Below, one piece after another: positions 7,501 to 16,065 of a DNA stretch of 20,057 nucleotides. The first letter of the stretch is position 1. Each line of letters starts with the position of its first letter. A model generated the notes under the pieces. That model saw nothing but the letters and a program-made list of their open reading frames with translations, had not been told where the DNA came from and searched no databases. Source of the stretch: Caldisericaceae bacterium (lineage in GTDB: Bacteria > Calditrichota > Calditrichia > Calditrichales > Calditrichaceae); contig JAGHBR010000409.1 of NCBI GenBank assembly GCA_021160885.1, positions 1 to 20,057 on the forward strand, given 5' to 3'. The position numbers were made by a program, and so were the translations under genes.

Positions 7501-7620
7501 GTTAAGGGTTTAAGGGTATAAGGGTTAAGAGTATTTTGGTTGAAGCGTTGATTGTGCGTAATGGATAATCGGCTACCAATCACTTGTTACTCGTTCCTCG
7601 TCACGCGTCACTTGTTACCA
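7501..7620. repeat. Composite interspersed repeat, copy 1
   Basis: A G/T-rich telomere-like part (7501-7530, units of about TTAAGGG) is followed by GGTTGAAG. Six tandem heptamers then run at 7579-7620: ATCACTT, GTTACTC, GTTCCTC, GTCACGC, GTCACTT, GTTACCA. The same two parts in the same order recur at 14416-14520. The first 25 nt match the second copy apart from one displaced T. Confidence 0.7.
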
Positions 7621-7698
7621 AGTTTCTGTTCCCATCAGCGCTTTCTGCACAAAACCATTTGGATGTTTCTCATTTTTTACAACGGAACTTGAAATTTA

Positions 7699-7717
7699 AT
7701 TGGCTGTTTAAGCCAAT
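7699..7717. promoter_or_regulatory. 7-bp inverted repeat upstream of prc
   Basis: ATTGGCT (7699-7705) and AGCCAAT (7711-7717) form a perfect stem with loop GTTTA. It could be an operator or leader hairpin for prc. There is no T-tract, so terminator function is unlikely. Confidence 0.3.
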
Positions 7718-7761
7718 AATATTTACATTAGTGCTAAATTAATTCAATCCGAGGGATTTTC

Positions 7762-9786
7762 ATGAAAAAGTTATCTAATTTGCTCGTTTTAACAATAGCT
7801 ATTCTGATTTTTGCCGTAACGGCAACAGCGCTTACCAATAACGATGAACAAAGCGCTTTGCCAAAGCTTGAACCCCTGCCCATTCACCCTCGCGTGGAGC
7901 AGGCTGTGGCCTTTTTTCTGCCTAAAATACATTACAAAAAACAGCAGATAGACGACGAACTTTCCAGCCAGATGTTTGATTTTTATCTGGAATCTTTAGA
8001 TCCGCAAAAACTTTACTTTTTAGAATCTGACATTAAGGAATTTGAAAACTATCGCTATTCTCTTGATGACGCCTTAAGAAATGGCGATTTACGAACCGCT
8101 TTTGAAATATTTAACCGCTTTATGAATAGATTTGAAGAACGCCTGACCTATATTAAAAAACGCCTCGAAAAGCCATTTAATTTCAACGCTGAGGATTCCT
8201 TTTTGATTGACCGAAAAGACATGCCCTGGCCCAAAACGCAGGAAGAATTAGATAGCTTATGGTCCAAACGATTAAAAAACGAAGCCCTGTCGTTGAAAAT
8301 CGCCGGAAAAGACTGGGCAGCCATTAAGGAACGTCTCGAAAAGCGTTACAACAACATTGAAAAACAGATGCGTAAAACTAAAAGCGAAGATGTTTTTCAG
8401 ATTTACATGAATGCTTTTACGGCCACCTTCGATCCGCACACAAACTACATGTCACCCAAAACCAGTGAGGATTTCAAAATCCGCATGAGTCTCTCGCTGG
8501 AAGGCATTGGCGCTTCTTTACGTACTGAAGACGATTACACCACGGTGGTGGAAATCATTCCCGGCGGTCCTGCCGCGCGCAGCGGTCTGCTCCATCCCAA
8601 CGACCGAATTGTGGCCGTAGGCCAGGGCGAAAAGGGCGAAATGGTCGATGTAGTCGGCTGGCGCATTGACGACGTGGTGCAATTGATTCGCGGTAAAAAA
8701 GGCACCAAAGTACGCCTACAAATCATTCCGGCTGATGCTTCCCTATCGGACCCTCCGGTGACCATTACCCTGGTGCGCGACAAGATTAAGTTGGCGGATC
8801 GGGCGGCTAAAAGCGACACACTGGAAATTGAACACAACGGACAAAAATTTCGCATCGGCGTTATCAACATCCCCGATTTTTACCTGGATTACGAAGCCAT
8901 GCGTCAGGGCAAGGAAGATTACGCCAGCACTTCGCGCGATGTGGAGCGCTTGCTTAAAGAACTGCAAGGCGCTCAGGTTGACGGCGTCATTATTGACCTG
9001 CGGCGCAACGGCGGCGGTTTCCTTTCTGAAGCCGTTGATTTAACCGGCCTGTTTATTGAAAAAGGCCCGGTGGTTCAGGTACGCGATTCACGTGGTCGTG
9101 TGAAAGTAGAACGCGACTTCGATTCCAAATTAGTTTACGACGGCCCGCTGGCCGTGCTGGTCGACCGCTTCAGCGCTTCTGCTTCGGAAATTTTTGCCGC
9201 CGCTATTCAGGATTACCAGCGCGGCATCATTGTTGGCACACAAACGTTTGGTAAAGGAACCGTGCAAAACATGATTCCTATTTCCCGTTTCTTCCCGCAC
9301 AGTAAAGAAAAGCTGGGCCAAATCAAGCTGACCATTGCCAAGTTCTACCGTATCACCGGTGGCAGTACGCAAAACGTTGGTGTTTTGCCCGATATCCGCA
9401 TTCCGGATCGTTACGAAATCATGGAGATCGGTGAGCGCAGCGAAAAGAACGCTTTGTTGTGGGACGAAATCGATCCGATTAGCTTTAGTTCCTTTGATCC
9501 CGATTTAAAAAACGTTTTACCGCGTTTGCGTAATTTACACCTGATGCGCGCCCAGAGTAATGAAGAATACCAGCTCATGCTCCAGCAAATCGAACGCCTG
9601 AAAAAAGAAAAAGAACGCAATGTGGTCTCTTTAAACATTGAAAAACGCAAAGAAGAACGTGAAGAACGCGAAGCGTTGAAAAAGAAATTAAAAGAACTAC
9701 ACAAAAAATCTGGCCATGACGACAGGGAAGATTTTTATTTGTTGGAAACGGCCCACATTTTAGGCGATTACATTTTGATACACTAA
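7762..9786 (+). CDS. prc: Tail-specific (carboxy-terminal processing) protease, S41 family
   Basis: This 674-aa periplasmic serine protease has close to the length of E. coli Prc (about 680 aa). A signal peptide (KKLSNLLVLTIAILIFAV, cleaved near ATA-LT) is followed by the long helical N-terminal domain (about 35-240). Next come a PDZ domain (about 240-335, with GIGASLR and IIPGGPAARSGL), the S41 core, and a charged coiled-coil C-terminal region (about 590-650). The catalytic dyad is visible: Ser473 in DRFSASASEIF and Lys498 in TFGKGTVQ, 25 residues apart as in the family. RRNGGGFLSEAVDLTG is also characteristic. The start follows a GAGGGA ribosome binding site. The enzyme degrades or trims envelope proteins from their C termini. 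It appears to be monocistronic. Confidence 0.95.
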   Translation: MKKLSNLLVLTIAILIFAVTATALTNNDEQSALPKLEPLPIHPRVEQAVAFFLPKIHYKKQQIDDELSSQMFDFYLESLDPQKLYFLESDIKEFENYRYSLDDALRNGDLRTAFEIFNRFMNRFEERLTYIKKRLEKPFNFNAEDSFLIDRKDMPWPKTQEELDSLWSKRLKNEALSLKIAGKDWAAIKERLEKRYNNIEKQMRKTKSEDVFQIYMNAFTATFDPHTNYMSPKTSEDFKIRMSLSLEGIGASLRTEDDYTTVVEIIPGGPAARSGLLHPNDRIVAVGQGEKGEMVDVVGWRIDDVVQLIRGKKGTKVRLQIIPADASLSDPPVTITLVRDKIKLADRAAKSDTLEIEHNGQKFRIGVINIPDFYLDYEAMRQGKEDYASTSRDVERLLKELQGAQVDGVIIDLRRNGGGFLSEAVDLTGLFIEKGPVVQVRDSRGRVKVERDFDSKLVYDGPLAVLVDRFSASASEIFAAAIQDYQRGIIVGTQTFGKGTVQNMIPISRFFPHSKEKLGQIKLTIAKFYRITGGSTQNVGVLPDIRIPDRYEIMEIGERSEKNALLWDEIDPISFSSFDPDLKNVLPRLRNLHLMRAQSNEEYQLMLQQIERLKKEKERNVVSLNIEKRKEEREEREALKKKLKELHKKSGHDDREDFYLLETAHILGDYILIH

Positions 9787-9888
9787 ACTCTGGCATTTGA
9801 AAAATTTCTCACCTTAGAGTGAATAATTTTTAGCTGTGGGACAAAACCAGTGATTGCAACTCAAGTTAAACATGTAATAGGGTAAACG

Positions 9889-9918
9889 TTAAGGGGGCGG
9901 GGCATGCCTCGCCCTTAA
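9889..9918. repeat. REP-like hairpin (GC-rich palindrome)
   Basis: TTAAGGG and CGGGGC on the left pair with GCCTCG and CCCTTAA on the right. The stem is 13 bp with one G-T pair, a 2-nt GG bulge and an AT loop. GGCGGGGCATGCC-type palindromes are common dispersed elements. There is no downstream T-run on either strand, so intrinsic termination is not well supported, although it could act as an mRNA 3' stabiliser for prc. Confidence 0.5.
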
Positions 9919-9942
9919 AAATCGCACAATCAACATTTTTCT

Positions 9943-10185
9943 TTATTTTCCAATCCCTTCAATCTGTTGAATCCATTTTCTAAAAAATCTGTAAAAACCT
10001 GCCAAACTCTCCGGACCTGCCAGGCTTCTTACGGCAGTGCCAGTTAGACGGGCAGACTTTTTGGCTGCATTAGGATAACTTGATTCTGCGAAATCGGCCA
10101 GAACATTATGTTGGACCTCGGTGGTTAAAATTTTCGATTGCTGCTCGGCCCAGGCATTGGTTTTACCAGTGCGCGGTATTGTTTT
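9943..10185 (-). pseudogene. Possible remnant coding frame, no start codon
   Basis: An 80-codon frame is open on the minus strand between TAG (10188-10186) and TAA (9945-9943). The reading includes EVQHNVLADFAESSYPNAAK and FYRFFRKWIQQIEGIGK, a soluble helical-looking sequence. There is no ATG, and the only TTG is deep inside. I recognise no family. It could be the 3' stub of a lost gene or chance openness; I cannot tell which. Confidence 0.2.
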
Positions 10186-10260
10186 CTACCAACAACCTCT
10201 TGCTTTCAATCGTTTATTATGCCTATCTTTAAACGGATTACATTGCAGGGAGTGTACCTA

Positions 10261-11295
10261 ATGCGTGCTTTCATCGCTGGCTTTTTGTCCACTTTGCTTT
10301 TGTTTTGTTTTGCCTGCCAGAACCAATCTTCTGAACAACAAAAAACAACCGCCATCGCGGTGCGGCTGGTCAATGTACAAATCAAAGAAATGCGCCTGCC
10401 CATTCAATCCTTTGGCCTTTTGCATTTTGGACAGGAGCAGGCCCTGGCCTTCAAAACCGACGGTTTCATTCAACAGATTCTGGTCAAAGAAGGCCAACGG
10501 GTTAAAAAAGGCCAATTACTGGCCACGCTCGATTTGCGTGAAATCGAGGCGCGCGTCAACCAGGCGCGGGCCCAATTCCGGAAGGCAAAAAAGGACTGGC
10601 AACGGTTAAAACACCTGTACCAGGACAGCGTGGTTACTCTGGACCAGTTGGAAAAAGCCAAAACCGCCTTCGAACTGGCCAGCGCCGAATTACAGGTAGC
10701 TGAGTTCAATCTTAACCATTCAAAGATTTTGGCGCCCGCCGCCGGCATGATTCTAAAAATTTTAAAAAAAGAACAGGAACTGATCGGCCCGGGGCAGCCA
10801 GTTCTGCTGTTTGGTAACACAAATGCGGGCTGGCAGGTCAGGTGTGGCCTGACCGACCAGCAGGTGAGTCTGGTGGCGCCCGGGGACAGCGCCACCGTAA
10901 CAGTGAACGCCCTGTCGGGCCAGTTGTTCATTGGTTACCTGTCCGAAATTGCAGGCATTGCAGATCCTCAAAGCGCCACCTTCGAAACCACCATTCAACT
11001 CAGGCAAAGCCACCCTGCTTTCCGCTCTGGTTTTGCAGCCAAAGTGGAAATTTTCCCACGCCACCGTTCAAAACTCTCCCTTATACCTTACCAGTCGTTA
11101 GTCTTTGGAAAGGGCAATCAGACCTTTCTTTTTACCGTAGGCCAAAACCACCAGGCGCAAAAGATTAAAGTTCAGGTGCGTTATTATTTCAATGATTTAG
11201 TGGCAGTGGAAGGACTGCCCAAAACCGTCAGCCAAGTTGTGGCTCAGGGCGCGGCCTATTTAAAACCAGGCGCCAAAGTGCAAATTGTTAATTAA
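10261..11295 (+). CDS. RND efflux membrane-fusion (periplasmic adaptor) lipoprotein
   Basis: This 344-aa HlyD/AcrA-type adaptor links an inner-membrane RND pump to an outer-membrane channel. I chose the ATG at 10261, preceded by GCAGGGAG. From there the protein starts with a signal sequence ending LLFCFAC, so Cys19 is a probable lipidation site (the lipobox is imperfect). A lipoyl-like half (DGFIQQILVKEGQRVKKGQL, 67-86) and the helical hairpin (about 92-150) follow. The second lipoyl half (LAPAAGMILKILKK) and the beta-barrel and membrane-proximal regions come next. The alternative start at 10138 would bury the signal peptide and has no ribosome binding site. The permease gene begins 8 nt downstream, so the two are one operon. 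No TolC-like gene is present here. Confidence 0.9.
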   Translation: MRAFIAGFLSTLLLFCFACQNQSSEQQKTTAIAVRLVNVQIKEMRLPIQSFGLLHFGQEQALAFKTDGFIQQILVKEGQRVKKGQLLATLDLREIEARVNQARAQFRKAKKDWQRLKHLYQDSVVTLDQLEKAKTAFELASAELQVAEFNLNHSKILAPAAGMILKILKKEQELIGPGQPVLLFGNTNAGWQVRCGLTDQQVSLVAPGDSATVTVNALSGQLFIGYLSEIAGIADPQSATFETTIQLRQSHPAFRSGFAAKVEIFPRHRSKLSLIPYQSLVFGKGNQTFLFTVGQNHQAQKIKVQVRYYFNDLVAVEGLPKTVSQVVAQGAAYLKPGAKVQIVN

Positions 11296-11303
11296 AGGTG
11301 GAT

Positions 11304-14300
11304 ATGAAACTGACGCAGTTTGCCATCCGCAATCATCAGTTTACTTTGATTTTAATTTTGCTGATCAGCGTCTGGGGAATGCTTTCCTTTGTAACCATGC
11401 CCCGCTCCGAAGACCCGATGATTGCACCGCCTGGCACCACCGTAACCATTGTTTTCCCTGGCGCAGCCCCATTGGACATGGAACAGTTAGTGGTCAACCC
11501 CATTGAAGAGGCCATTAATGAAATCGACAACATCAAACAGATGAAATCAACCATTGAAGAAGGGCTGGCCGTTATTCACGTAGAATTTTACTCCGGCAGC
11601 GACCCCGACGAGAAGTACCGACAAATCACGGAAAAAATCAACGCACTGCAAACCGATCTGCCCGCTGGCATTTCACAAATCATAATCACCAAATGGACCA
11701 TTACCAATGTTTGCATCCTGCAATTAGCTCTGATTTCCGAAAATCGGCCTTACGCTCAGTTAGTCGATTTTGGCGAACAGCTGAAAGACCGGCTGAAACG
11801 CATCAGGGAAATCAAAACCGTTGAATTGCGGGCCTACCCCGAAGAACAGGTACGTGTGGAGTTAAATCTGGAAAAGCTGGCTCAGTATCACATCGGTTTA
11901 AACCAGGTAGTGCAGGCCTTGCAGGCGGCCAATGTCAACATCCCGGGCGGTTCGGTCAAAGGTGGTCTGCTGCGCTTCCCCATTAAATCCAATGGCTACT
12001 TCTGTTCGCTGGACGATGTTAAGCAGACCATTATCCACAGCCGCAATGGGAAAATTCTTTACCTGAAAGATGTGGCCCGCGTTACAGCCGGTTACGAAGA
12101 GATCAAGTATCTGGCCCGCTTTGACGGGCAGCGCTGCATTTATTTGACCATCAGTCAAAAAAAGGGCACCAACATTTACCAACTGCGCGACAGAGTGGAA
12201 CAAGTTCTGCAAAATTTCAAGCAGACTCTCCCCGGCGATGTAAAACTGGCCGTAGTCTTTGACCAGACGCAAAGCGTCAAGCGGCGCCTGTACAGCTTCT
12301 GGATGAACCTGTTACAGGGCCTGTTGTTGGTCGGTCTGGTGATTTTTTGGGCCTTAAACTACCGTGCCGCTCTGATTGACATGACCGTCATTCCAATTTC
12401 CATTTTAGCCGCCATCGGAGCCGTTGATTTAAGCGGCTACGGTCTGCAACAGATTACCATCAGCGGCTTTGTGATTGCCCTGGGCATGTTGGTGGATAAC
12501 GCCATAGTGGTTACCGAAAATATCAGCCGTTTTTTAGGCAAAAATTTACCGCGCGAAAAAGCCGTGGTCAGCGCCATTTCCGAAATCGCCTGGGCCATTG
12601 TCAGTTCTACTCTGACCACCCTGCTGGCCTTTTTCCCCATGCTGATGATTAGCGGCATGACCGGCGATTTCATCCGCAGCCTGCCCCTAAGTGTAATGTA
12701 CGCGCTGGGCTTTTCGCTTTTAATTTCGCTCACTTTTACGCCCTATTTCAGTTATCGTTTTCTGAAAGTCCAGCCACAACAACAGGCAGGGTGGAAAGAC
12801 GGTTCCACACTACTAACTCAACTGGCCAATCGTTATTATCAGCCCTTATTGGAAAAAGTACTGGCCAGGCCGCGCAGAACGTTACTTGCTGCCGGCTTGA
12901 TTTTTATTGCCAGTTTAGGATTGTTTCCGCTGGTCGGCGTCAGCTTTTTCCCCAAAGCCGAAAAACCGTTATTGTTAATTAATATCGACACCCCGGAAGG
13001 CGCCTCGCTGCAATTGACCGACAGCCTGGCCCGGCAAGTGGAAAATATTCTAAAACACACACCTGAAGTTTTGCACTTTGCCACCAACGTGGGGCATGGC
13101 AACCCGCGCATCTATTACAACATGATCCCCAAAGGCGAAAAGCGTAACCACGCACAGATTTTAATCAGCATTAAGGAATACGACCCGGCAGAATTTCCCC
13201 AGCTGGTAGCCCGCTTGCGCGTCGCTTTAGACACCATCCCGGGGGCCCGCATCATGGTTAAAGAGTTCGAACAGGGCCCGCCGGTCGATGCGCCGATTGC
13301 CATTCGCATTTTTCATGACCAGCCGGACACTCTAAAAAAGCTGACCGCGTTGACTGAACAGGTCATCAAAAATACCGAAGGCACGGTCAATGTCGAAAAT
13401 CCACTGTCCCTGAACAAGATTAACCTGCGGCTGACCATTGACAAGGAAAAGGCGGCCGCCCTGGGCGTTCCTCTGGCTGAAATTAACCGCACCATCCGGG
13501 CTTGTGTGGCGGGTCTTCCGGTTACCTCATTCCGCGATGAAACCGGTGATCAGCGCAATGTTGTCCTTTATCTACCATTAAAAAACGATTTTTCCTTTTC
13601 TGATTTTAATCGCATTTACGTCAGTTCACTGACCGGGCACAGCATTCCAATCACTCAACTGGTAACCATTGATCTGGAAGCATCGCCGCTGTTGATTTCC
13701 CACTTTAACTTAAAACCCAATGCCACGGTTACAGCCGATGTGGCCGGTGGAGCTTCGGTTGACCGACTGACCAGGGAAATCATGCGCAAGCTACAAATGG
13801 CTTTTAAAGGCCGAAATATTTACTTTGAAGCAGGCGGCGAACTGGAAACACGGCAGGAATCGTTTGGCAGCATGTACCAGGCCATTGCCCTTGCCATGCT
13901 GGCCATTTTAGCTGTGCTTGTATTACAGTTCCGTTCTTTTCTGCAGCCGTTGATTATTTTTGTAGCCATTCCCCTGTCCATTGTCGGTTCTCTGTTAGGA
14001 CTGCTGCTTACCGGCTACAGTTTTTCTTTTACAGCCTTTGTCGGCTTAACCAGCCTGGTGGGAATTGTTGTCAATAATTCGATTATTTTAGTAGATTACA
14101 CCAATCAATTGCGCCGACGGCTGCTGCCGTTGAAAGAGGCCATTGTCCAGGCCGCTAAAACCAGGCTGGCGCCCATCATTTTAACGGTCAGCACGACCAT
14201 TGGCGGCTTGCTTCCCTTAACCCTGCGTGGCGGCACACTCTGGGCGCCGCTGGGTTGGACCATCATCGGCGGCCTGCTCACTTCAACGCTGCTGACTTTG

Positions 14301-14375
14301 ATTGTGGTCCCCGCCTTGTACAGGCTATTAAGCGGAGAAAATCAAGAAAAAATGTTGAATGATGCGACTGGTTAA
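11304..14375 (+). CDS. RND efflux permease, HAE1/AcrB-like
   Basis: This 1023-aa inner-membrane transporter has the RND architecture: an N-terminal helix (about 11-31), a large periplasmic domain, helices 2-6 (about 335-490), a second helix-to-periplasm half from about 525, and the last helices at about 855-1010. Key segments are GMLVDNAIVVTENISRF in TM4 (Asp398-Asn399) and GLTSLVGIVVNNSIILVDYT in TM10. In AcrB the TM4 pair is Asp-Asp and TM10 has a Lys. Here the second Asp is Asn and the Lys position is Asn924, so the proton relay is not the AcrB one. The start is ATG 11304, with AGGTGG 3 nt upstream. A GTG at 11298 is in frame but falls within that site. It is coupled to the adaptor gene. 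The substrate is unknown. Confidence 0.93.
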   Translation: MKLTQFAIRNHQFTLILILLISVWGMLSFVTMPRSEDPMIAPPGTTVTIVFPGAAPLDMEQLVVNPIEEAINEIDNIKQMKSTIEEGLAVIHVEFYSGSDPDEKYRQITEKINALQTDLPAGISQIIITKWTITNVCILQLALISENRPYAQLVDFGEQLKDRLKRIREIKTVELRAYPEEQVRVELNLEKLAQYHIGLNQVVQALQAANVNIPGGSVKGGLLRFPIKSNGYFCSLDDVKQTIIHSRNGKILYLKDVARVTAGYEEIKYLARFDGQRCIYLTISQKKGTNIYQLRDRVEQVLQNFKQTLPGDVKLAVVFDQTQSVKRRLYSFWMNLLQGLLLVGLVIFWALNYRAALIDMTVIPISILAAIGAVDLSGYGLQQITISGFVIALGMLVDNAIVVTENISRFLGKNLPREKAVVSAISEIAWAIVSSTLTTLLAFFPMLMISGMTGDFIRSLPLSVMYALGFSLLISLTFTPYFSYRFLKVQPQQQAGWKDGSTLLTQLANRYYQPLLEKVLARPRRTLLAAGLIFIASLGLFPLVGVSFFPKAEKPLLLINIDTPEGASLQLTDSLARQVENILKHTPEVLHFATNVGHGNPRIYYNMIPKGEKRNHAQILISIKEYDPAEFPQLVARLRVALDTIPGARIMVKEFEQGPPVDAPIAIRIFHDQPDTLKKLTALTEQVIKNTEGTVNVENPLSLNKINLRLTIDKEKAAALGVPLAEINRTIRACVAGLPVTSFRDETGDQRNVVLYLPLKNDFSFSDFNRIYVSSLTGHSIPITQLVTIDLEASPLLISHFNLKPNATVTADVAGGASVDRLTREIMRKLQMAFKGRNIYFEAGGELETRQESFGSMYQAIALAMLAILAVLVLQFRSFLQPLIIFVAIPLSIVGSLLGLLLTGYSFSFTAFVGLTSLVGIVVNNSIILVDYTNQLRRRLLPLKEAIVQAAKTRLAPIILTVSTTIGGLLPLTLRGGTLWAPLGWTIIGGLLTSTLLTLIVVPALYRLLSGENQEKMLNDATG

Positions 14376-14415
14376 CAGGTTTCCATGGAGTGAGCCAGAT
14401 GCTTTCAGTAAAAAA

Positions 14416-14520
14416 GTTTAAGGGTTAAGGGTATAAGGGTGTAATGGTTGAAAGAAAGTAACGGGTTACTCGTTACTCGTCACGCGTCACGTGTTACTTG
14501 TCACTCGTCACTTGTTACTT
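14416..14520. repeat. Composite interspersed repeat, copy 2
   Basis: A telomere-like part (14416-14440) and GGTTGAAAG (14446-14454) are followed by eight tandem GTYACNN heptamers at 14465-14520: GTTACTC, GTTACTC, GTCACGC, GTCACGT, GTTACTT, GTCACTC, GTCACTT, GTTACTT. The period is exactly 7 with no interruption. It fills about half of the 222-base gap between the efflux permease and rlmI and matches copy 1 at 7501-7620 in order and orientation. Confidence 0.75.
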
Positions 14521-14597
14521 AAAAAAAATCAGTGGCAAAAATTATTCGCTTTTTGCGAGTAACTAATTAAGCTTTGTTTTAAAGAGGATTCAAATGA

Positions 14598-15785
14598 ATG
14601 AATAAAGTCATTTTAAAAAAAGGTCGTGAAAAATCCCTGTTACGCAAACATCCCTGGATTTTTTCCGGGGCTATTGACTCGGTGCAGGGCGATCCTCAAC
14701 CCGGCCAGACGGTGCAAGTGGTTAGCCAGGACGGGCGGTTTCTGGCCTGGGGCGCTTACTCTCCGAAATCGCAAATTACGGTGCGCGTCTGGTCATTTGC
14801 CGAGGAGGAAACTATTGATCACTCGTTCTTCGAATCCAAAATTCGACGTGCCCTGCAACTGCGTCAGGATTTAAACATTCCCATGCAAAGCACGGCTTAC
14901 CGGCTGATTGCCGCCGAAGCCGACCAGTTGCCCGGCTTAATCGTCGATCGCTACCAGGATTTTCTGGTTTGCCAGTTCCTGAGCGCCGGTGCAGAGTACT
15001 GGAAAGACACCATTGTCGAAATATTGCAGCAGCTAATTGCCCCGGATGGCATTTACGAACGCTCCGATGTGGAAGTGCGCAAAAAAGAAGGCCTGCCCCT
15101 TCGCAAAGGGCCTTTGCAAGGTCAACAGCCTCCAGATTTGCTGGAAATTCGCGAACACAATTCCCGTTTTTTGGTAGATTTACAAAACGGCCACAAAACC
15201 GGTTTTTACCTGGATCAGCGTAACAACCGCTCCCTGATGCAGCAACACAGCGCCGGCCGCCAAGTGCTCAATTGTTTTGCCTACACCGGGGGCTTTGGCC
15301 TGGCCGCTTTACAGGGTGGCGCTAGTCACGTGATCAATGTGGAAGATGTGGCCGGACTGCTCACTTTGCAGCAAAAGAATTTTAAGCTCAACGGCTTCTC
15401 GGCTGACCATTTCACCAATGTAAAGGCCAACGTTTTTCAACTTTTACGCCAGTACCATTCAGAAGGCCGGCAGTTTGATTTAATTGTACTGGATCCTCCC
15501 AAATTTGTTGAAGCGCAAAGCCATTTACAACACGCCAGCCGTGGCTATAAGGACATTAACCGTCTAGCCTTTGGCCTGCTCAGGCCAGCAGGTCTGCTAT
15601 TCACCTTTTCCTGTTCCGGACTGATGAAGCCAGAGCTGTTTCAGAAAATCGTAGCCGATGCCGCGTTGGAAGCAAATCGCGAAACACAGATTTTAAACTG
15701 GATGTTTCAGGCACCGGACCACCCCGTAAAGCTGCACATCCCGGAAAGCCTGTACCTGAAAGGCCTTGTTTGTCGCGTAAACTAA
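14598..15785 (+). CDS. rlmI: 23S rRNA (cytosine-5)-methyltransferase, RlmI family
   Basis: This 395-aa SAM-dependent methyltransferase strongly resembles E. coli RlmI, which makes m5C1962 in 23S rRNA. A PUA-type RNA-binding domain occupies about 1-67 (RKHPWIFSGAIDSVQG). The Rossmann catalytic domain follows, with GHKTGFYLDQRNNR (198-211), the SAM motif VLNCFAYTGGFGLAAL (223-238), NVEDV, LDPPKFVEAQ (298-307), ASRGYKDINRLAF and TFSCSGLM (336-343), ending YLKGLVCRV. The start ATG at 14598 has AGAGGA 9 nt upstream. A second ATG at 14594 overlaps in another frame but stops after three codons (ATG AAT GAA TAA). The gene stands alone after the repeat-rich spacer. Cytoplasmic ribosome maturation role. 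Confidence 0.93.
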   Translation: MNKVILKKGREKSLLRKHPWIFSGAIDSVQGDPQPGQTVQVVSQDGRFLAWGAYSPKSQITVRVWSFAEEETIDHSFFESKIRRALQLRQDLNIPMQSTAYRLIAAEADQLPGLIVDRYQDFLVCQFLSAGAEYWKDTIVEILQQLIAPDGIYERSDVEVRKKEGLPLRKGPLQGQQPPDLLEIREHNSRFLVDLQNGHKTGFYLDQRNNRSLMQQHSAGRQVLNCFAYTGGFGLAALQGGASHVINVEDVAGLLTLQQKNFKLNGFSADHFTNVKANVFQLLRQYHSEGRQFDLIVLDPPKFVEAQSHLQHASRGYKDINRLAFGLLRPAGLLFTFSCSGLMKPELFQKIVADAALEANRETQILNWMFQAPDHPVKLHIPESLYLKGLVCRVN

Positions 15786-15923
15786 AGCAATATTGACCTA
15801 ATCAAAAAGATCACCAAATACACAATTTATTCAAAGAAATAGGAGTTGCTTTCCCTGTTCGCTGCCATTTCCCTGGCAAAATTTCTCATCAAGGTTGTAG
15901 GCCAGACGACTCTGAGGAAGCGA

Positions 15924-15938
15924 ATTCTTAAAAAGAAT
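15924..15938. other. Small AT-rich hairpin in the rlmI-flavoprotein spacer
   Basis: ATTCTT-aaa-AAGAAT is a perfect 6-bp stem in the 280-base gap 15786-16065. It is followed by no T-run. The rest of that gap is AT-rich, with no confident gene. Confidence 0.25.
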
Positions 15939-16065
15939 AGAACTCCTTGTATGATAATCAAAATCCAAATAAAAAGATCGAGAAAAAAAAGACTTTTTAT
16001 CTTTGTCGGTTGAATGGAGTTTAATTCCTGCTTATCTTTTTTTAATCAAGAAATCGGGAAATATT

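Larger units (their letters stand above)
7453..7761. other. Intergenic region with composite repeat, upstream of prc
   Basis: This 309-base spacer contains, in order, the right arm of the inverted repeat (7474-7491), a TTAAGGG-like repeat (7501-7530), GGTTGAAG (7538-7545), tandem GTYACNN heptamers (7579-7620), and a 7-bp hairpin, ATTGGCT-gttta-AGCCAAT (7699-7717), about 45 nt before prc. No coding frame is evident. Confidence 0.6.
9787..10260. other. Intergenic region between prc and the RND efflux genes
   Basis: This 474-base stretch has no confident gene. It contains a weak TCAC/GTGA hairpin followed by AATAATTTTT (about 9812-9833), which might end prc transcription. It also contains a REP-like hairpin (9889-9918) and an 80-codon open minus-strand frame without a start codon (9943-10185). 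An upstream in-frame extension of the efflux gene to 10138 exists but lacks a ribosome binding site. Confidence 0.5.

Noticed and set aside
8535..9796. Several antisense frames over prc
   Set aside because: They are shadows of a high-confidence protease gene with intact motifs. None has a ribosome binding site or recognisable domain.
10138..10260. N-terminal extension of the membrane-fusion protein from 10138
   Set aside because: It would place 41 extra residues before a clear lipoprotein signal sequence. The ATG at 10261 has GCAGGGAG upstream.
11298..11303. GTG start for the RND permease at 11298
   Set aside because: The GTG is part of the AGGTGG ribosome binding site of the ATG at 11304.
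15829..16045. Minus-strand hydrophobic reading frame in the rlmI-flavoprotein spacer
   Set aside because: The frame is open but has no early start codon, and its hydrophobicity comes from A/T runs. It ends in a low-complexity tail, so I could not support a small membrane protein.
16003..16065. N-terminal extension of the flavoprotein from a TTG at 16003
   Set aside because: It has no ribosome binding site, and the added residues are unrelated to the family. The FAD-binding fold begins right after the ATG at 16066.
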